Shown piece by piece: positions 37,430 through 46,528 of a stretch of 64,000 nt of DNA. The stretch covers positions 123,960-187,959 of the forward strand of contig NZ_MSIT01000008.1 in NCBI RefSeq assembly GCF_002094885.1, given 5' to 3'. The stretch is from Salibaculum halophilum (lineage in GTDB: Bacteria > Pseudomonadota > Alphaproteobacteria > Rhodobacterales > Rhodobacteraceae). Positions within the stretch are counted from its first letter, which is position 1, and each line of letters starts with the position of its first letter. The position numbers and the translations under genes are program-made. The notes under the pieces were generated by a model. The model did not search any database. It worked only from the letters and a program-made list of their open reading frames with translations, and was not told the DNA's origin.

Positions 37430-38170
37430 ATGCGCCTGACCCTCGCCGCCCTCGCGCTGGCTGCCACCCCGGCCCTCGGGTTGGAGATCGACGACATGAC
37501 CGAGGCCGAACGCGCGGCCTTCCGCGCCGAGGTCCGCGCCTACCTGATGGACAACCCCGAGGTGCTGATGGAGGCCATCGGCGTGCTGGAACAGCGCCAG
37601 GCCGAGGCGGAGGCGCAGGCCGACGGGCAGCTTGTCGCGCAGAACCGCGCGGCGCTTTTCGAGGACGGCCATTCCTGGGTCGGCGGCAACCCCGAGGGCG
37701 ACATCACCGTCGTCGAGTTTCTCGACTACCGTTGCGGCTACTGCAAGCGGGCCCACCCCGAGGTGGCGGACCTGATCGCCAGCGACGGCGAGATCCGCTA
37801 CATCATCAAGGAATTCCCGATCCTTGGCGATCAATCGGTGCTGGCCTCGCGCTTCGCGCTCGCGGTGCAGACTGTCGCGGGCGACGCGGCCTACAAGACG
37901 GTCTCCGACGCGCTCATGGCCCAGCGGGCCGACGTCACCGAGGCCAGCCTGACCGAACTGGCCAACACGCTGGGGCTCGACACCGACGCGATCATGGAAA
38001 AGATGTCCTCGGACACGGTCGACAGCGTCCTGCAATCCAACCGGATGCTCGCGCAGCGGATGCAGATCACCGGCACGCCAACCTTCGTCTTCGAGGACCA
38101 GATGGTGCGCGGTTACGCCCCGCTCGACGCCATGAAGCAGATTGTCGAGGAGGTCCGCGCGGACAGTTGA
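37430..38170 (+). CDS. DsbA-like periplasmic thiol oxidoreductase
   Basis: A 246-residue secreted thioredoxin-fold protein of the DsbA/BdbD type, which forms or isomerises disulfides in exported proteins. It has a signal peptide (about 1-17), an N-terminal helical extension (about 22-75), the active site Cys102-Gly-Tyr-Cys105 in DYRCGYCKRAHPE, and the cis-proline Pro217 in TGTPTFVF. The N-terminal helical extension resembles ScsC/DsbA-type proteins that oligomerise. ATG 37430 has GGAGA eight bases ahead. Its stop overlaps the start of a shorter paralogue (TGATG). Confidence 0.92.
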   Translation: MRLTLAALALAATPALGLEIDDMTEAERAAFRAEVRAYLMDNPEVLMEAIGVLEQRQAEAEAQADGQLVAQNRAALFEDGHSWVGGNPEGDITVVEFLDYRCGYCKRAHPEVADLIASDGEIRYIIKEFPILGDQSVLASRFALAVQTVAGDAAYKTVSDALMAQRADVTEASLTELANTLGLDTDAIMEKMSSDTVDSVLQSNRMLAQRMQITGTPTFVFEDQMVRGYAPLDAMKQIVEEVRADS

Positions 38171-38652
38171 TGCGGGGGTTTGTTCTAGCCCTTGCCGCCC
38201 TGCCCGGCGCTGCGATCGGCGACGTGTTGGGACTCACGCCCGCCGACCGCGCGGCCTTCGGGGCGGAAGTGCGCGCCCTACTGCTGGACGAGCCCGAGAT
38301 CGTCGCCCGCGCGCTGCGCGGCCCGGACCCCTACGCCGCGGAAATCGCAAGCGACCTGGCCCTGATCGCGGACCACGCGGGGCGCCTGTTCGATCCCGGA
38401 GCGACGAACCTGCTGGGCGATACCGGCCCCGTGGCCCTGGCCGTCTTCGCGCCGCCCGACAGCGCGACGGCCGCCAGGCTGGACGATTTCGCCCGTGACC
38501 GCGGCCTGCGGATCGCCCTTCACCCGCCTGCGCAGAACGCCGAGCTGATGGCGGCCCTGACACTCGACACCGTGCCGTCCTACGTCTTTCCACGGCTCAT
38601 GGTGCGCGGCGCGGTGCCGCCTGCAGTACTGGACCGCTACCTCGCGCAGTAA
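38170..38652 (+). CDS. Truncated DsbA paralogue with no cysteines
   Basis: A 160-residue protein starting at ATG 38170 inside the stop of the preceding DsbA-like gene. It has a short signal-like N-terminus and then DRAAFGAEVRALLLDEPEI, which parallels ERAAFRAEVRAYLMDNPEV of its neighbour. Near the end it keeps TVPSYVFPRLMVRGAVP, parallel to the cis-proline segment TGTPTFVFEDQMVRGYAP. The segment matching CGYC reads FAPPDSATA and there is no cysteine anywhere. It thus looks like a duplicated, shortened DsbA with the redox site lost. It might serve as a partner or chaperone, or be decaying. Confidence 0.8.
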   Translation: MRGFVLALAALPGAAIGDVLGLTPADRAAFGAEVRALLLDEPEIVARALRGPDPYAAEIASDLALIADHAGRLFDPGATNLLGDTGPVALAVFAPPDSATAARLDDFARDRGLRIALHPPAQNAELMAALTLDTVPSYVFPRLMVRGAVPPAVLDRYLAQ

Positions 38653-38697
38653 CTTCTTCGGGTGTCAAATACCGTCGGGGGTGAATGCCGAAGGCAG

Positions 38698-38716
38698 AGG
38701 GGGCGGACAGCCCCCT
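38698..38716. repeat. GC-rich hairpin between convergent genes
   Basis: AGGGGGC (38698-38704) pairs perfectly with GCCCCCT (38710-38716) over GGACA. It lies between the DsbA paralogue and ispG, which converge. No T-run follows on either side. Confidence 0.5.
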
Positions 38717-38772
38717 GAGCCCGCAGGCGGCGCCAGCGGCGACGCCGAGGCCAACCTGCGTGGCGCAGCCAC

Positions 38773-39897
38773 TCAACCGGAAACCGGTGCGTCACCCGCC
38801 TCGATCTCGGCCGCCTTCTTCTCGACCTCCTCGACGATGTGGTCGATCATCTGGTCGTTCGTCATCTTGTGGCTCTGCTTGCCCGCCAGATAGACCATGC
38901 CCGCACCGTTGCCGCCGCCGGTGAAGCCGACGTCGGTCATCAGCGCCTCGCCGGGGCCGTTGACGACGCAGCCGATGATGGACAGCGACATCGGCGTCTT
39001 GATGTGCTCCAGCCGCTCTTCCAGCGTCTCGACCGTCTTGATCACGTCGAACCCCTGCCGCGCGCAGGACGGGCAGGAAATGATGTTCACACCGCGGTGG
39101 CGCAGGCCCAGTGATTTCAGGATCTCGTAGCCGACCTTGATCTCTTCCACCGGGTCGGCCGAGAGGCTCACACGAAGCGTGTCACCGATGCCCATCCACA
39201 GCAGCTGGCCCAGCCCGATGGCGGACTTGATAGTGCCCGAGGTCAACCCCCCGGCCTCGGTGATGCCGAGATGGATCGGCGCGTCGGTCTGCTCGGCCAG
39301 CTGCATGTAAGCGGCCGCGGCCATGAAAACATCCGAGGCCTTGCAGGAAATCTTGAACTCGTGAAAATCGTTGTTCTGCAGCACCTTGATATGGTCCAGC
39401 CCGCTTTCGACCATGGCGTCGGGACAAGGCTCGCCGTATTTGTCCAGCAGGTGCTTTTCCAATGAGCCGGCGTTGACGCCGATGCGCATGGAACAGCCGT
39501 GGTCGCGGGCGGCCGAGATCACTTCCTTGACGCGCTTTTCATCCCCGATGTTGCCGGGGTTGATGCGCAGGCAGGCCGCGCCGGCCTCGGCGGCCTCGAT
39601 GCCGCGGCGATAGTGGAAATGGATGTCGGCGACGATCGGCACCGGGCTTTCGCGCACGATTTCCCTGAGCGCTTTCGAGCTGGCCTCGTCCGGCACGCTG
39701 ACGCGCACGATATCCGCGCCCGCCTCGGCGGCCGCCTGCACCTGCGCGATGGTGCCGGGGATGTCCGTGGTCTCGGTATTGGTCATGGTCTGGACCGAGA
39801 TCGGGGCGTCCCCGCCCACGGGCACGTCCCCGACCATGATCTTGCGGCTTTCGCGGCGGTGGATGTTGCGCCAGGGGCGCACCGGGTTGAGAGACAT
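38773..39897 (-). CDS. ispG: 4-hydroxy-3-methylbut-2-enyl diphosphate synthase
   Basis: IspG (GcpE) converts cyclic MEcPP to HMBPP in the MEP isoprenoid pathway, using a [4Fe-4S] cluster and reduced ferredoxin or flavodoxin. The 374-residue protein has the TIM-barrel blocks [25 protein letters not shown] and RINPGNIGD, and cluster ligands C-x2-C in [10 protein letters not shown] and the later cysteine in GCVVNGPGE. It follows rodZ with a 67-base gap, on the same strand. Confidence 0.97.
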   Translation of the reverse strand: MSLNPVRPWRNIHRRESRKIMVGDVPVGGDAPISVQTMTNTETTDIPGTIAQVQAAAEAGADIVRVSVPDEASSKALREIVRESPVPIVADIHFHYRRGIEAAEAGAACLRINPGNIGDEKRVKEVISAARDHGCSMRIGVNAGSLEKHLLDKYGEPCPDAMVESGLDHIKVLQNNDFHEFKISCKASDVFMAAAAYMQLAEQTDAPIHLGITEAGGLTSGTIKSAIGLGQLLWMGIGDTLRVSLSADPVEEIKVGYEILKSLGLRHRGVNIISCPSCARQGFDVIKTVETLEERLEHIKTPMSLSIIGCVVNGPGEALMTDVGFTGGGNGAGMVYLAGKQSHKMTNDQMIDHIVEEVEKKAAEIEAGDAPVSG

Positions 39898-39964
39898 GCG
39901 TTGCGTCCTGTGAAGCTGCGCTTACCTTCTACCTAGGACCTTGACCGGCGCGGGGCAACGGGGC

Positions 39965-41221
39965 CTAGCGGTCGCCGGACTCGCCGGTTTCGCCCGACTG
40001 CAACTCGGCAACATCGACAACCGCGGCGAGGTCGCTGTGCGACGACAGGTCAGCGACCTCGTAACCCTCACGAACCGCTTCGGTCGACAGCGCCACGTCC
40101 GAACTCACGGCACCGCGGGGTCCCACCGGGCCGTAATGATCGCCCTCGACGGCGAAGTAGACCGCGCCGGATTCACCGATGCGCATGGTCGGCGCGACCT
40201 CGGTCCGCGGGACGTCATAGGTGTCGCCGGCGTTCAGGATCCCCTCGTAGAGTACCGCGCCATCGGCGCCGCGCACCCGCACCCAGGCCGGGCGCACCGC
40301 GACAAGCGTTACCCCGGGCAGCGGGTCCTGGGTGACTTGAACGGAGGAGTCGGGCAGCTCTGCCCCGCCCTCGTCGGCCTCGGCGACGACCTCGGCCGCA
40401 TCTGCCAGGTCCATGGTCGTGGGATCGGGGCTGTCGCGGCTGGCCTCGGGCACGACCAGCGCCCCCATGGCCCGCGGGTCCAGTGTCGAGATCGGCGCGT
40501 CGCGGGCAACCATGACCGGCGCCTCCAGCGCCTGCGGCCGGTAGAGCCTGTCCAGCGCGCCGGGCTCCGGCCCGCCGCCGCCGGCCATCGCGTCGTCATC
40601 GTCCTGCGCACCAGGCCTGCCGGCCCCGGCGAGCGGGTCCATGTCGGCCATGACCGTTGGCGTGTTCTCGACCGGCGCAAGCTGCACCTTCTGCACCTCC
40701 TGCAGCACGGTCCAGCCGCCGTAGCCCAGCCCGCCGATCAGCGCCACGAGCACCATGACCGAGCCGATGGCGCGGGGCTCGACCTGGCTGAACATGGCCT
40801 CACGCGCGGGCACGAAGGGGGTGGCGGGGGCCGAGAACATGTCACCGTCGGTCCGCACCTGCGCGCGTTCCCTGACCTTCACGCCCGAGGCTTCCTCGGA
40901 CATGCCGTGGGTCGTGGAAAAGCCGCTCTCGCGGCAGAACCTCTCGAAGGCCCAGTCGGGGTCAAGGTTCAGGTAGCGCGCGTAGGACCGCACGTAGCCG
41001 GCGATGAAGCCGGGCGTGTCAAAGGCCGTGGGGTCGGCATTCTCGATCGCGGCAATGTAGGCGGCCTTGATACGAAGCTCGCGCTGGACGTCCAGAAGGG
41101 ATTTTCCCATCGTCGCCCGCTCGCCGCGCATCAGGTCCCCGAGCCGGAGGTCGAAAGCGTCGAATCCCTGCGTGTCGTCCTGCGACTGTGCCGGTTCTGT
41201 CCTGAACCCCTTGCGGATCAT
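39965..41221 (-). CDS. rodZ: RodZ-like cytoskeletal protein (HTH plus DUF4115)
   Basis: RodZ links MreB to the membrane and helps shape the cell. The roughly 418-residue protein has a cytoplasmic helix-turn-helix of the HTH_25 type (LRGDLMRGER-like start through RELRIKAAYIAAIENADP, about 27-110), one membrane helix (AIGSVMVLVALIGGLGYGG, about 152-170), a long acidic low-complexity periplasmic linker, and a C-terminal DUF4115-type beta domain (VAVRPAWVRVRGADG). I chose ATG 41221; an in-frame GTG at 41245 would add eight residues. It precedes ispG, as in many related genomes. Confidence 0.9.
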   Translation of the reverse strand: MIRKGFRTEPAQSQDDTQGFDAFDLRLGDLMRGERATMGKSLLDVQRELRIKAAYIAAIENADPTAFDTPGFIAGYVRSYARYLNLDPDWAFERFCRESGFSTTHGMSEEASGVKVRERAQVRTDGDMFSAPATPFVPAREAMFSQVEPRAIGSVMVLVALIGGLGYGGWTVLQEVQKVQLAPVENTPTVMADMDPLAGAGRPGAQDDDDAMAGGGGPEPGALDRLYRPQALEAPVMVARDAPISTLDPRAMGALVVPEASRDSPDPTTMDLADAAEVVAEADEGGAELPDSSVQVTQDPLPGVTLVAVRPAWVRVRGADGAVLYEGILNAGDTYDVPRTEVAPTMRIGESGAVYFAVEGDHYGPVGPRGAVSSDVALSTEAVREGYEVADLSSHSDLAAVVDVAELQSGETGESGDR

Positions 41222-41326
41222 CCGGTGTTCTCTGCTCTGCCCCACGCGACGCGGCCTTGATTCGCCGCGCGCCGCTCACGGAACCGTAATTAGCACGTTC
41301 CCGGCGAGGATGCACCGGCAGAAAGA

Positions 41327-42550
41327 CTACCCGGCGAGGTCGGCGCGATTCAGCGCACAGTGCGACCAGAGCCCGTCCAGCGCCGCGACAAGCGCGTCCA
41401 TCTCGCGGGGGCCGTGCACCGGCGAGGGCGTGAAGCGCAGCCGTTCGGTGCCCCGCGGGACCGTCGGATAGTTGATCGGCTGGACGTAGATGCCGTGGTC
41501 GGTCAGCAGCATGTCCGAGATGGTCTTGGTATGCACCGGGTCACCCACGATCAGCGGCACGATGTGGCTTCCGTGGTCGATGATCGGCAGGCCCAGCCCC
41601 CTCAGGCGGGTCTTGAGGATCGTCGCCTGTGTCTGGTGGGCCTCGCGCCGTGCCGCGTCAGTCTTGAGATGCGCGACCGAGGCCGCGGCTCCGGCGGCCA
41701 CCACCGGCGGCAGCGACGTGGTGAAGATGAAGCCCGGCGCGTAAGACCTTACCGCGTCGCACATTTTCGCGCTGGCGGCGATATAGCCGCCGTGCACGCC
41801 GATGGCCTTTCCCAGGGTGCCGTTGACGATGTCGATGCGGTCCAGCAGCCCGTCGCGCTCGGCCACGCCGGCTCCGCGCTGGCCGTACATGCCCACGGCG
41901 TGCACCTCGTCGAGGTAGGTCAGCGCCCCGAAGTCCTCGGCCAAGTCGCAGATCTCGGCGATGGGGCCGAAGTCGCCGTCCATCGAGTAGACGGATTCGA
42001 AGGCGATCAGTTTGGGCGCCGCCGGGTCATCCGCTTCAAGTTTGGCGCGCAGGTCATTGATATCATTGTGCGCGAAGACCCGCTTGGCCCCGCCGTTGCG
42101 GCGGATGCCCTCGATCATCGAGGCGTGGTTCAGGCTGTCGGAGTATATGATCAGCCCCGGAAACAGCTTTGGCAGGGTCGAGAGCGTCGCGTCGTTGGCG
42201 ATATAGGCGCTGGTGAACAGCAGCGCCGCCTCCTTGCCGTGCAGGTCGGCCAGTTCGGTCTCCAGCCGCTTGTGATAGACCGTGGTGCCCGAGATGTTGC
42301 GCGTCCCGCCAGAGCCCGCGCCGGTGGCCTCCAGCGCCTCGTGCATGGCCGTCAGCACCGTGGGGTGCTGGCCCATTCCGAGGTAGTCGTTGCCGCACCA
42401 CACGGTGATCCGCTGTTCGCTGCCGTCCGGGCGCGTCCAAACCGCGTGCGGAAACTGGCCGCGGCGGCGTTCGATGTCGATGAAGGTCCGGTAGCGGCCC
42501 TCCTCGTGTAGCCGCGTGAGGGCGTCGTCCAGGTGCGCGGTGTAGTCCAT
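41327..42550 (-). CDS. hemA: 5-aminolevulinate synthase (Shemin pathway)
   Basis: HemA condenses glycine and succinyl-CoA to 5-aminolevulinate, the first step of haem synthesis in alphaproteobacteria. The 407-residue protein has the glycine-rich segment [19 protein letters not shown], cofactor-binding YLDEVHAVG and the PLP lysine Lys248 in [12 protein letters not shown], the same number as in the Rhodobacter enzyme. The start ATG has AAGGA six bases ahead. The 208-base spacer to the divergent M20 gene shows no clear Fnr-type palindrome (TTGAT-N4-ATCAA) on inspection. Confidence 0.97.
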   Translation of the reverse strand: MDYTAHLDDALTRLHEEGRYRTFIDIERRRGQFPHAVWTRPDGSEQRITVWCGNDYLGMGQHPTVLTAMHEALEATGAGSGGTRNISGTTVYHKRLETELADLHGKEAALLFTSAYIANDATLSTLPKLFPGLIIYSDSLNHASMIEGIRRNGGAKRVFAHNDINDLRAKLEADDPAAPKLIAFESVYSMDGDFGPIAEICDLAEDFGALTYLDEVHAVGMYGQRGAGVAERDGLLDRIDIVNGTLGKAIGVHGGYIAASAKMCDAVRSYAPGFIFTTSLPPVVAAGAAASVAHLKTDAARREAHQTQATILKTRLRGLGLPIIDHGSHIVPLIVGDPVHTKTISDMLLTDHGIYVQPINYPTVPRGTERLRFTPSPVHGPREMDALVAALDGLWSHCALNRADLAG

Positions 42551-42758
42551 GGGTCTTCCTTGCAGCAGTCATGGCGCGGTCATGGCCCGCGCCGCCTTGT
42601 TACCTTGGCATATAGGCCGCGCCCCCGGCGCACAACAGGCTACAATTTGCCGCCCCTTAACGATTTCGCGCGCGGGCGCAGGCCCGGTTACACTGGGTGG
42701 CCATGGACATCACGCACAGGGCCGGTAGGTTGGGGCCCGATCGCAGGAAAGGACCGCC

Positions 42759-44144
42759 ATGCTCGACCCCGTGCTCGCCCGTATCGACGAGGATCTGCCC
42801 CAGGCGCTGGAGCGGCTGACCGAATTCCTGGCGATCCCCTCGATCTCGACCGACCCGGCCCATGACGCGCAGGTGGACCGCGCCGCCGACTGGCTGGCGG
42901 CGGACCTGGCCTCGATCGGCTTCGCGGCGGAGAAGCACGCCACCCCGGGCCACCCCATGGTGGTGGCCCACGGCATGGCCCCCGAGGGGGGTCGCGGCCC
43001 GCACTTGCTGTTCTACGGCCATTACGACGTGCAGCCCGTCGACCCGCTGGAGCTGTGGGACCACGACCCCTTCGATCCCCGCGTCGAGGATCACGGCGGC
43101 AAGACCCTGATCCGCGGCCGCGGCGCCAGCGACGACAAGGGCCAGCTGATGACCTTCGTCGAGGCCTGCCGCGCCTGGAAGGCCGTGCACGGCAGCCTTC
43201 CACTGCAACTGTCGTTCCTGTTCGAGGGCGAGGAAGAAAGCGGCTCGCCCTCGCTCGTGCCCTACATGGAAGGGAACGCCAACGCGCTGAAGGCCGACCT
43301 GGCGCTGATCTGCGACACCGCGATGGTGGCACCCGGCGTGCCCTCGATCGCCAGCCAGCTGCGCGGCATGCTCAAGGACGAGTTCACGCTCAAGGGCCCG
43401 GCCATGGACCTGCATTCGGGCCACTACGGCGGCCCGGCCATCAACCCCCTGCGCGAGATATCGCGCATCATCACCAGCTTTCACGACGTGACGGGCCGCG
43501 TCGCGGTCGCGGGCTTTTACGACGCCGTGGACGAGGTGCCCCCCGACTTGCTGCGCCAATGGCAGGCCAGCGGCTTCGACGAGGCCGACTACCTTGCCAA
43601 TGCCGGGCTGACGCAGGCCCACGGCGAAGAGGGCTACTCGGCGCTTGTTCAGCAATGGGCGCGCCCGACGCTGGAAATCAACGGGCTGTGGGGTGGCTAC
43701 CAGGGTGCCGGAACGAAAACAGTGATCCCGGCCGAAGCGCATTGCAAGCTGACGTGCCGCCTCGTGGGGGGTATGGACCCCGCCGACATCCGCGCCAAGC
43801 TGCGCACCCATGTGGAGGCTCAATTGAAACCCGACCTGAGCGTCGAGTGGAACCAGGACCTGGACGGATCGCCTGCCTCGGTGATGAACACCGACCGGCC
43901 CGAGTTCGAGAAGGCCCGCCAGGCCCTGAGCGCCGAATGGAATCGCGAGGCGGTCCTGTCTGGCATGGGCGGCTCGATCCCTATCGCGGGTTTCTTCAAG
44001 ACGGTGCTGGACATGGACGCCATGCTGATCGGCTTTGCCAACGAGGACGACCGCATCCACAGCCCGAACGAGAAATACGACCTCGACAGCTTCCACAAGG
44101 GCATCCGCTCCTGGGCGCGGGTGCTGGCGGCGCTGGCCGGTTAA
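42759..44144 (+). CDS. M20-family dipeptidase
   Basis: A 461-residue metallopeptidase of the M20/M25/M40 group, which hydrolyses dipeptides or acylated amino acids with two metal ions. Metal-binding stretches are GHYDVQP, GRGASDDKGQ, and FEGEEESGSPS with the catalytic Glu pair; DLHSGHYGG marks the dimerisation lid. The ATG follows AAAGGA. There is no signal peptide, so it is cytosolic. The length and motifs match the cytosolic dipeptidase subgroup, but substrate specificity is open. It is divergent from hemA and followed after four bases by the S41-like gene. Confidence 0.9.
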   Translation: MLDPVLARIDEDLPQALERLTEFLAIPSISTDPAHDAQVDRAADWLAADLASIGFAAEKHATPGHPMVVAHGMAPEGGRGPHLLFYGHYDVQPVDPLELWDHDPFDPRVEDHGGKTLIRGRGASDDKGQLMTFVEACRAWKAVHGSLPLQLSFLFEGEEESGSPSLVPYMEGNANALKADLALICDTAMVAPGVPSIASQLRGMLKDEFTLKGPAMDLHSGHYGGPAINPLREISRIITSFHDVTGRVAVAGFYDAVDEVPPDLLRQWQASGFDEADYLANAGLTQAHGEEGYSALVQQWARPTLEINGLWGGYQGAGTKTVIPAEAHCKLTCRLVGGMDPADIRAKLRTHVEAQLKPDLSVEWNQDLDGSPASVMNTDRPEFEKARQALSAEWNREAVLSGMGGSIPIAGFFKTVLDMDAMLIGFANEDDRIHSPNEKYDLDSFHKGIRSWARVLAALAG

Positions 44145-44148
44145 GGGC

Positions 44149-45456
44149 GTGCTGTTTCGCTTCGTGATCGGCTGGATCGGGCGGCTGCTGGGGCTGCTGG
44201 CGGGCCTGATCCTTCTGACCTGGCCACTGTTCTGGCCCCCGGCCGAGCTGCGCGGCGTCTGGCGCACCCAGGGCTACGGCCTGGTGGTGGACGTGGGCCG
44301 GATCATGGTGACGGCCTATCAGCGCACCGAGGTCTCCTGCCTGCCCGTCTACCGCGGCCCGGCGCATTCGCTTGTTCTCGGCGAACTGGGCGATATCGCG
44401 CTAAACCCCGATGGCGACGGCGGTTTGCGCATCGACATCGACGGCGCGTCCAACCCGATCCGCACGCGCCGGCTGGATGCCCTGCCCGCGGCCTGTGCCG
44501 AGGGCGGCACGCCCCAGGAACCCACGGTGCGCGACGCTTTCGACATCGCTTGGCACGGGCTGAACGAACACTATCCCTTTTTCGACCGGCACGGCATCGA
44601 CTGGCCCGCCCGCTACGAGGCGCTGGCGCCGGGCGTGCGCACGCTCGACGGTCTCTGGCCCGCGATGCAGGACCTGCTGGCCGGTATCGACGACACCCTG
44701 GTCTACCTGTTCGACCCCGAGGGCGGCCGCGCCATCACCCCCGCCGAAACGCCGGCCTGGCACGCCGAGGCGGTGGATTTCCGCGAGGTGCCCCGCGCCA
44801 ATGACCTGACCCGCGTCGAAGACACCGGGCTGGAGTATACCGTTCTGGAGGGCAATATCGGCTATGTCTTCCTGCGCCACACTGCCACCCGCCCCGGCGT
44901 GGGCACCGCGCAGGACGTCAAGGCGGCCAGCGCCTTTTCCCGAGTCGCCGACGCGCTGCGCGACACCCGGGCGATCATCCTCGACAACCGGCTGAACCCG
45001 GGCGGGTCCGATGCGGTGGCGCTGGCCTACGCGGGGTTTTTCACCGACAGCCCCGTACCGGCCTTCAGCAAGGAAATCCGCACCCGGTCCGGTTATACCC
45101 CGCCCGAGACCGCGCGCACCATCGCCACCGACCTGCCGCTGACCCAGCCGGTCTACCTGCTCAATTCCGGCTATACCGCCGGGGCGGCCGAGGTGCTGGC
45201 CCTCGCGCTGGGCGAGATGCCGCAGGTCACGGTGATCGGCGCGCGCACGGCCGGGGCGCTGTCGGACATCATGGAGATAACGCTGCCCACCGACTGGCGC
45301 CTCGGCATGGCGCACCAGATCTACCGCAACGCCGCGGGCACGGTGGTCAATGGCGTCGGGGTGGCCCCGGACACCGCCCTGCCCTTCGACGCGCCCGCTT
45401 TCCGCGCGGGCCGCGACCCGGGGCTGGACAGGGTGCTGGAGATGATCGCGCCGTAG
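44149..45456 (+). CDS. S41-family protease-like protein with Gly at the nucleophile position
   Basis: A 435-residue protein anchored by one N-terminal membrane helix (about 8-30), with a periplasmic S41-like domain: EGNIGYVFLRH, the typical LDNRLNPGGSDAVALAYAG strand, and YLLNSGYTAGAAEVLALAL. In active S41 enzymes the last motif reads T-A-S-A-x-E with Ser as nucleophile; here Gly345 sits in that place. If the alignment holds, the protein would be non-proteolytic, with a binding role. The start is GTG 44149, four bases after the M20 stop, with AAGGG almost touching it, so the start is uncertain. Confidence 0.75.
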   Translation: MLFRFVIGWIGRLLGLLAGLILLTWPLFWPPAELRGVWRTQGYGLVVDVGRIMVTAYQRTEVSCLPVYRGPAHSLVLGELGDIALNPDGDGGLRIDIDGASNPIRTRRLDALPAACAEGGTPQEPTVRDAFDIAWHGLNEHYPFFDRHGIDWPARYEALAPGVRTLDGLWPAMQDLLAGIDDTLVYLFDPEGGRAITPAETPAWHAEAVDFREVPRANDLTRVEDTGLEYTVLEGNIGYVFLRHTATRPGVGTAQDVKAASAFSRVADALRDTRAIILDNRLNPGGSDAVALAYAGFFTDSPVPAFSKEIRTRSGYTPPETARTIATDLPLTQPVYLLNSGYTAGAAEVLALALGEMPQVTVIGARTAGALSDIMEITLPTDWRLGMAHQIYRNAAGTVVNGVGVAPDTALPFDAPAFRAGRDPGLDRVLEMIAP

Positions 45457-45488
45457 GGACCACGACCCGTGCCATGGTTCCGGTCCGA

Positions 45489-45710
45489 TCAGACCGCTGT
45501 CGTCGCTTCGCGGACCACCTTGGCAGCAAGCACGAGGAAGGGCGCGCCGTGCATCAGGAAATCGAGGATATCGAGAGGCTTTGTCAGCTCTCCGGCGACG
45601 AGCATTTTGAGCTTTTCCCAGATATGGGGCTCGGGCACGAAAGGCGCCAGACCCAGCGTTGCGCAGGCCAGCAGGATGAGGCTCCAGTCGATCTGATCCA
45701 GAACGGCCAT
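45489..45710 (-). CDS. Tiny two-helix membrane protein (often annotated RND-transporter-like)
   Basis: A 73-residue protein with two hydrophobic segments (WSLILLACATLGLAPF and DILDFLMHGAPFLVLAAKVV) separated by the conserved-looking PHIWEKLKMLVAGEL. Similar tiny proteins are widespread in proteobacteria and carry the label RND transporter although they are far too short to be one; the function is unknown. ATG 45710 has CGGAGA seven bases ahead. Its promoter has a consensus -10 overlapped by a perfect dyad, which implies a dedicated repressor. Confidence 0.75.
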   Translation of the reverse strand: MAVLDQIDWSLILLACATLGLAPFVPEPHIWEKLKMLVAGELTKPLDILDFLMHGAPFLVLAAKVVREATTAV

Positions 45711-45738
45711 GGCAATCTCCGATAACGGCACATGAACC

Positions 45739-45766
45739 ATTATACATTTGCAATGTATCTGGCAAG
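45739..45766 (-). promoter_or_regulatory. Promoter of the tiny membrane protein
   Basis: On the minus strand a perfect TATAAT (45739-45744) lies about 22 bases before the likely start of the message and 29 before the ATG. A TTGCCA or CTTGCC element lies 15-16 bases further up, slightly short spacing. This is the best -10 match I noticed in the window. Confidence 0.6.
45742..45758. promoter_or_regulatory. Operator-like perfect inverted repeat over the -10 element
   Basis: ATACATT (45742-45748) and AATGTAT (45752-45758) are perfect mirror arms around TGC. The repeat overlaps the -10 on one side and fills the spacer, the position expected for a repressor site. An ArsR-family sensor would be a reasonable candidate, but no regulator gene is adjacent. 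Confidence 0.6.
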
Positions 45767-45807
45767 CCCTGCCGCACCGGGCAAGACATCCGGCGATGAG
45801 GGGAAAA

Positions 45808-45884
45808 TGGCGCGGTTGACGGGGCTCGAACCCGCGACCTCCGGCGTGACAGGCCGGCACTCTAACCGTCTGAGCTACAACCGC
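45808..45884 (-). tRNA. tRNA-Asp (GTC), copy 1
   Basis: The reverse strand folds as a complete cloverleaf with acceptor GCGGTTG/CAACCGC, anticodon loop CTGTCAC (anticodon GTC), T-loop TTCGAGC and an encoded 3' CCA. It differs from copy 2 at one visible D-loop position (AGACGG against AGATGG). Confidence 0.97.
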
Positions 45885-45921
45885 GCGATCCGGTCTCCGG
45901 GCGATTCAGGCGGGGCAGCAG

Positions 45922-45998
45922 TGGCGCGGTTGACGGGGCTCGAACCCGCGACCTCCGGCGTGACAGGCCGGCACTCTAACCATCTGAGCTACAACCGC
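45922..45998 (-). tRNA. tRNA-Asp (GTC), copy 2
   Basis: Same cloverleaf as copy 1, anticodon GTC in the loop CTGTCAC, CCA encoded, with AGATGG in the D-loop. It precedes copy 1 by 37 bases in transcription order, so the pair looks like a tandem duplication. Confidence 0.97.
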
Positions 45999-46296
45999 TC
46001 GCTGCCCGCCCGGGTGTACCCCGAGGCGTGTTGGGCGTTCTAGGCGGGGGTCCGAGCAGCGTCAAGCGGGAATGGCCAGCCCGGCCGAGGTTTTTGGCCC
46101 CCGTCCTGGCCGCATCCTTGTCGAAGAAGATAAACGCCTGACCCCCTGCCGATGCCGCTGGCGAGGGTGCGGCGAATGGCGGCTCTCCTGTGGCATGACA
46201 AGGCTTCAGGGCGCGGCTCCACAAACCCGTCTCGCGGCAGAGTGGCCTGCGGGACCGTGAATTTCGCCTGACAGCGGACGCGACGCCCGTTGGGAC

Positions 46297-46372
<76 letters not shown>

Positions 46373-46439
46373 GGCAGGGGCGGATTTACCGGCACGGCCC
46401 GGCCGTGGCAATACCGAAGAACCACGGCATGAGGGAGAT

Positions 46440-46514
46440 TGGTGGGTGATAGAAGATTCGAACTTCTGACATCTTCGATGTGAACGAAGCGCTCTACCAC
46501 TGAGCTAATCACCC
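46440..46514 (-). tRNA. tRNA-Val (CAC)
   Basis: Cloverleaf with acceptor GGGTGAT/ATCACCC, anticodon stem CTTCG/CGAAG around TTCACAT (anticodon CAC), T-loop TTCGAAT and encoded CCA. It reads GTG, a frequent codon in GC-rich genomes. It lies 67 bases upstream of the Val-TAC gene in transcription order and shares most of its stems. Confidence 0.96.
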
Positions 46515-46528
46515 GATCCGGCGTTGAT

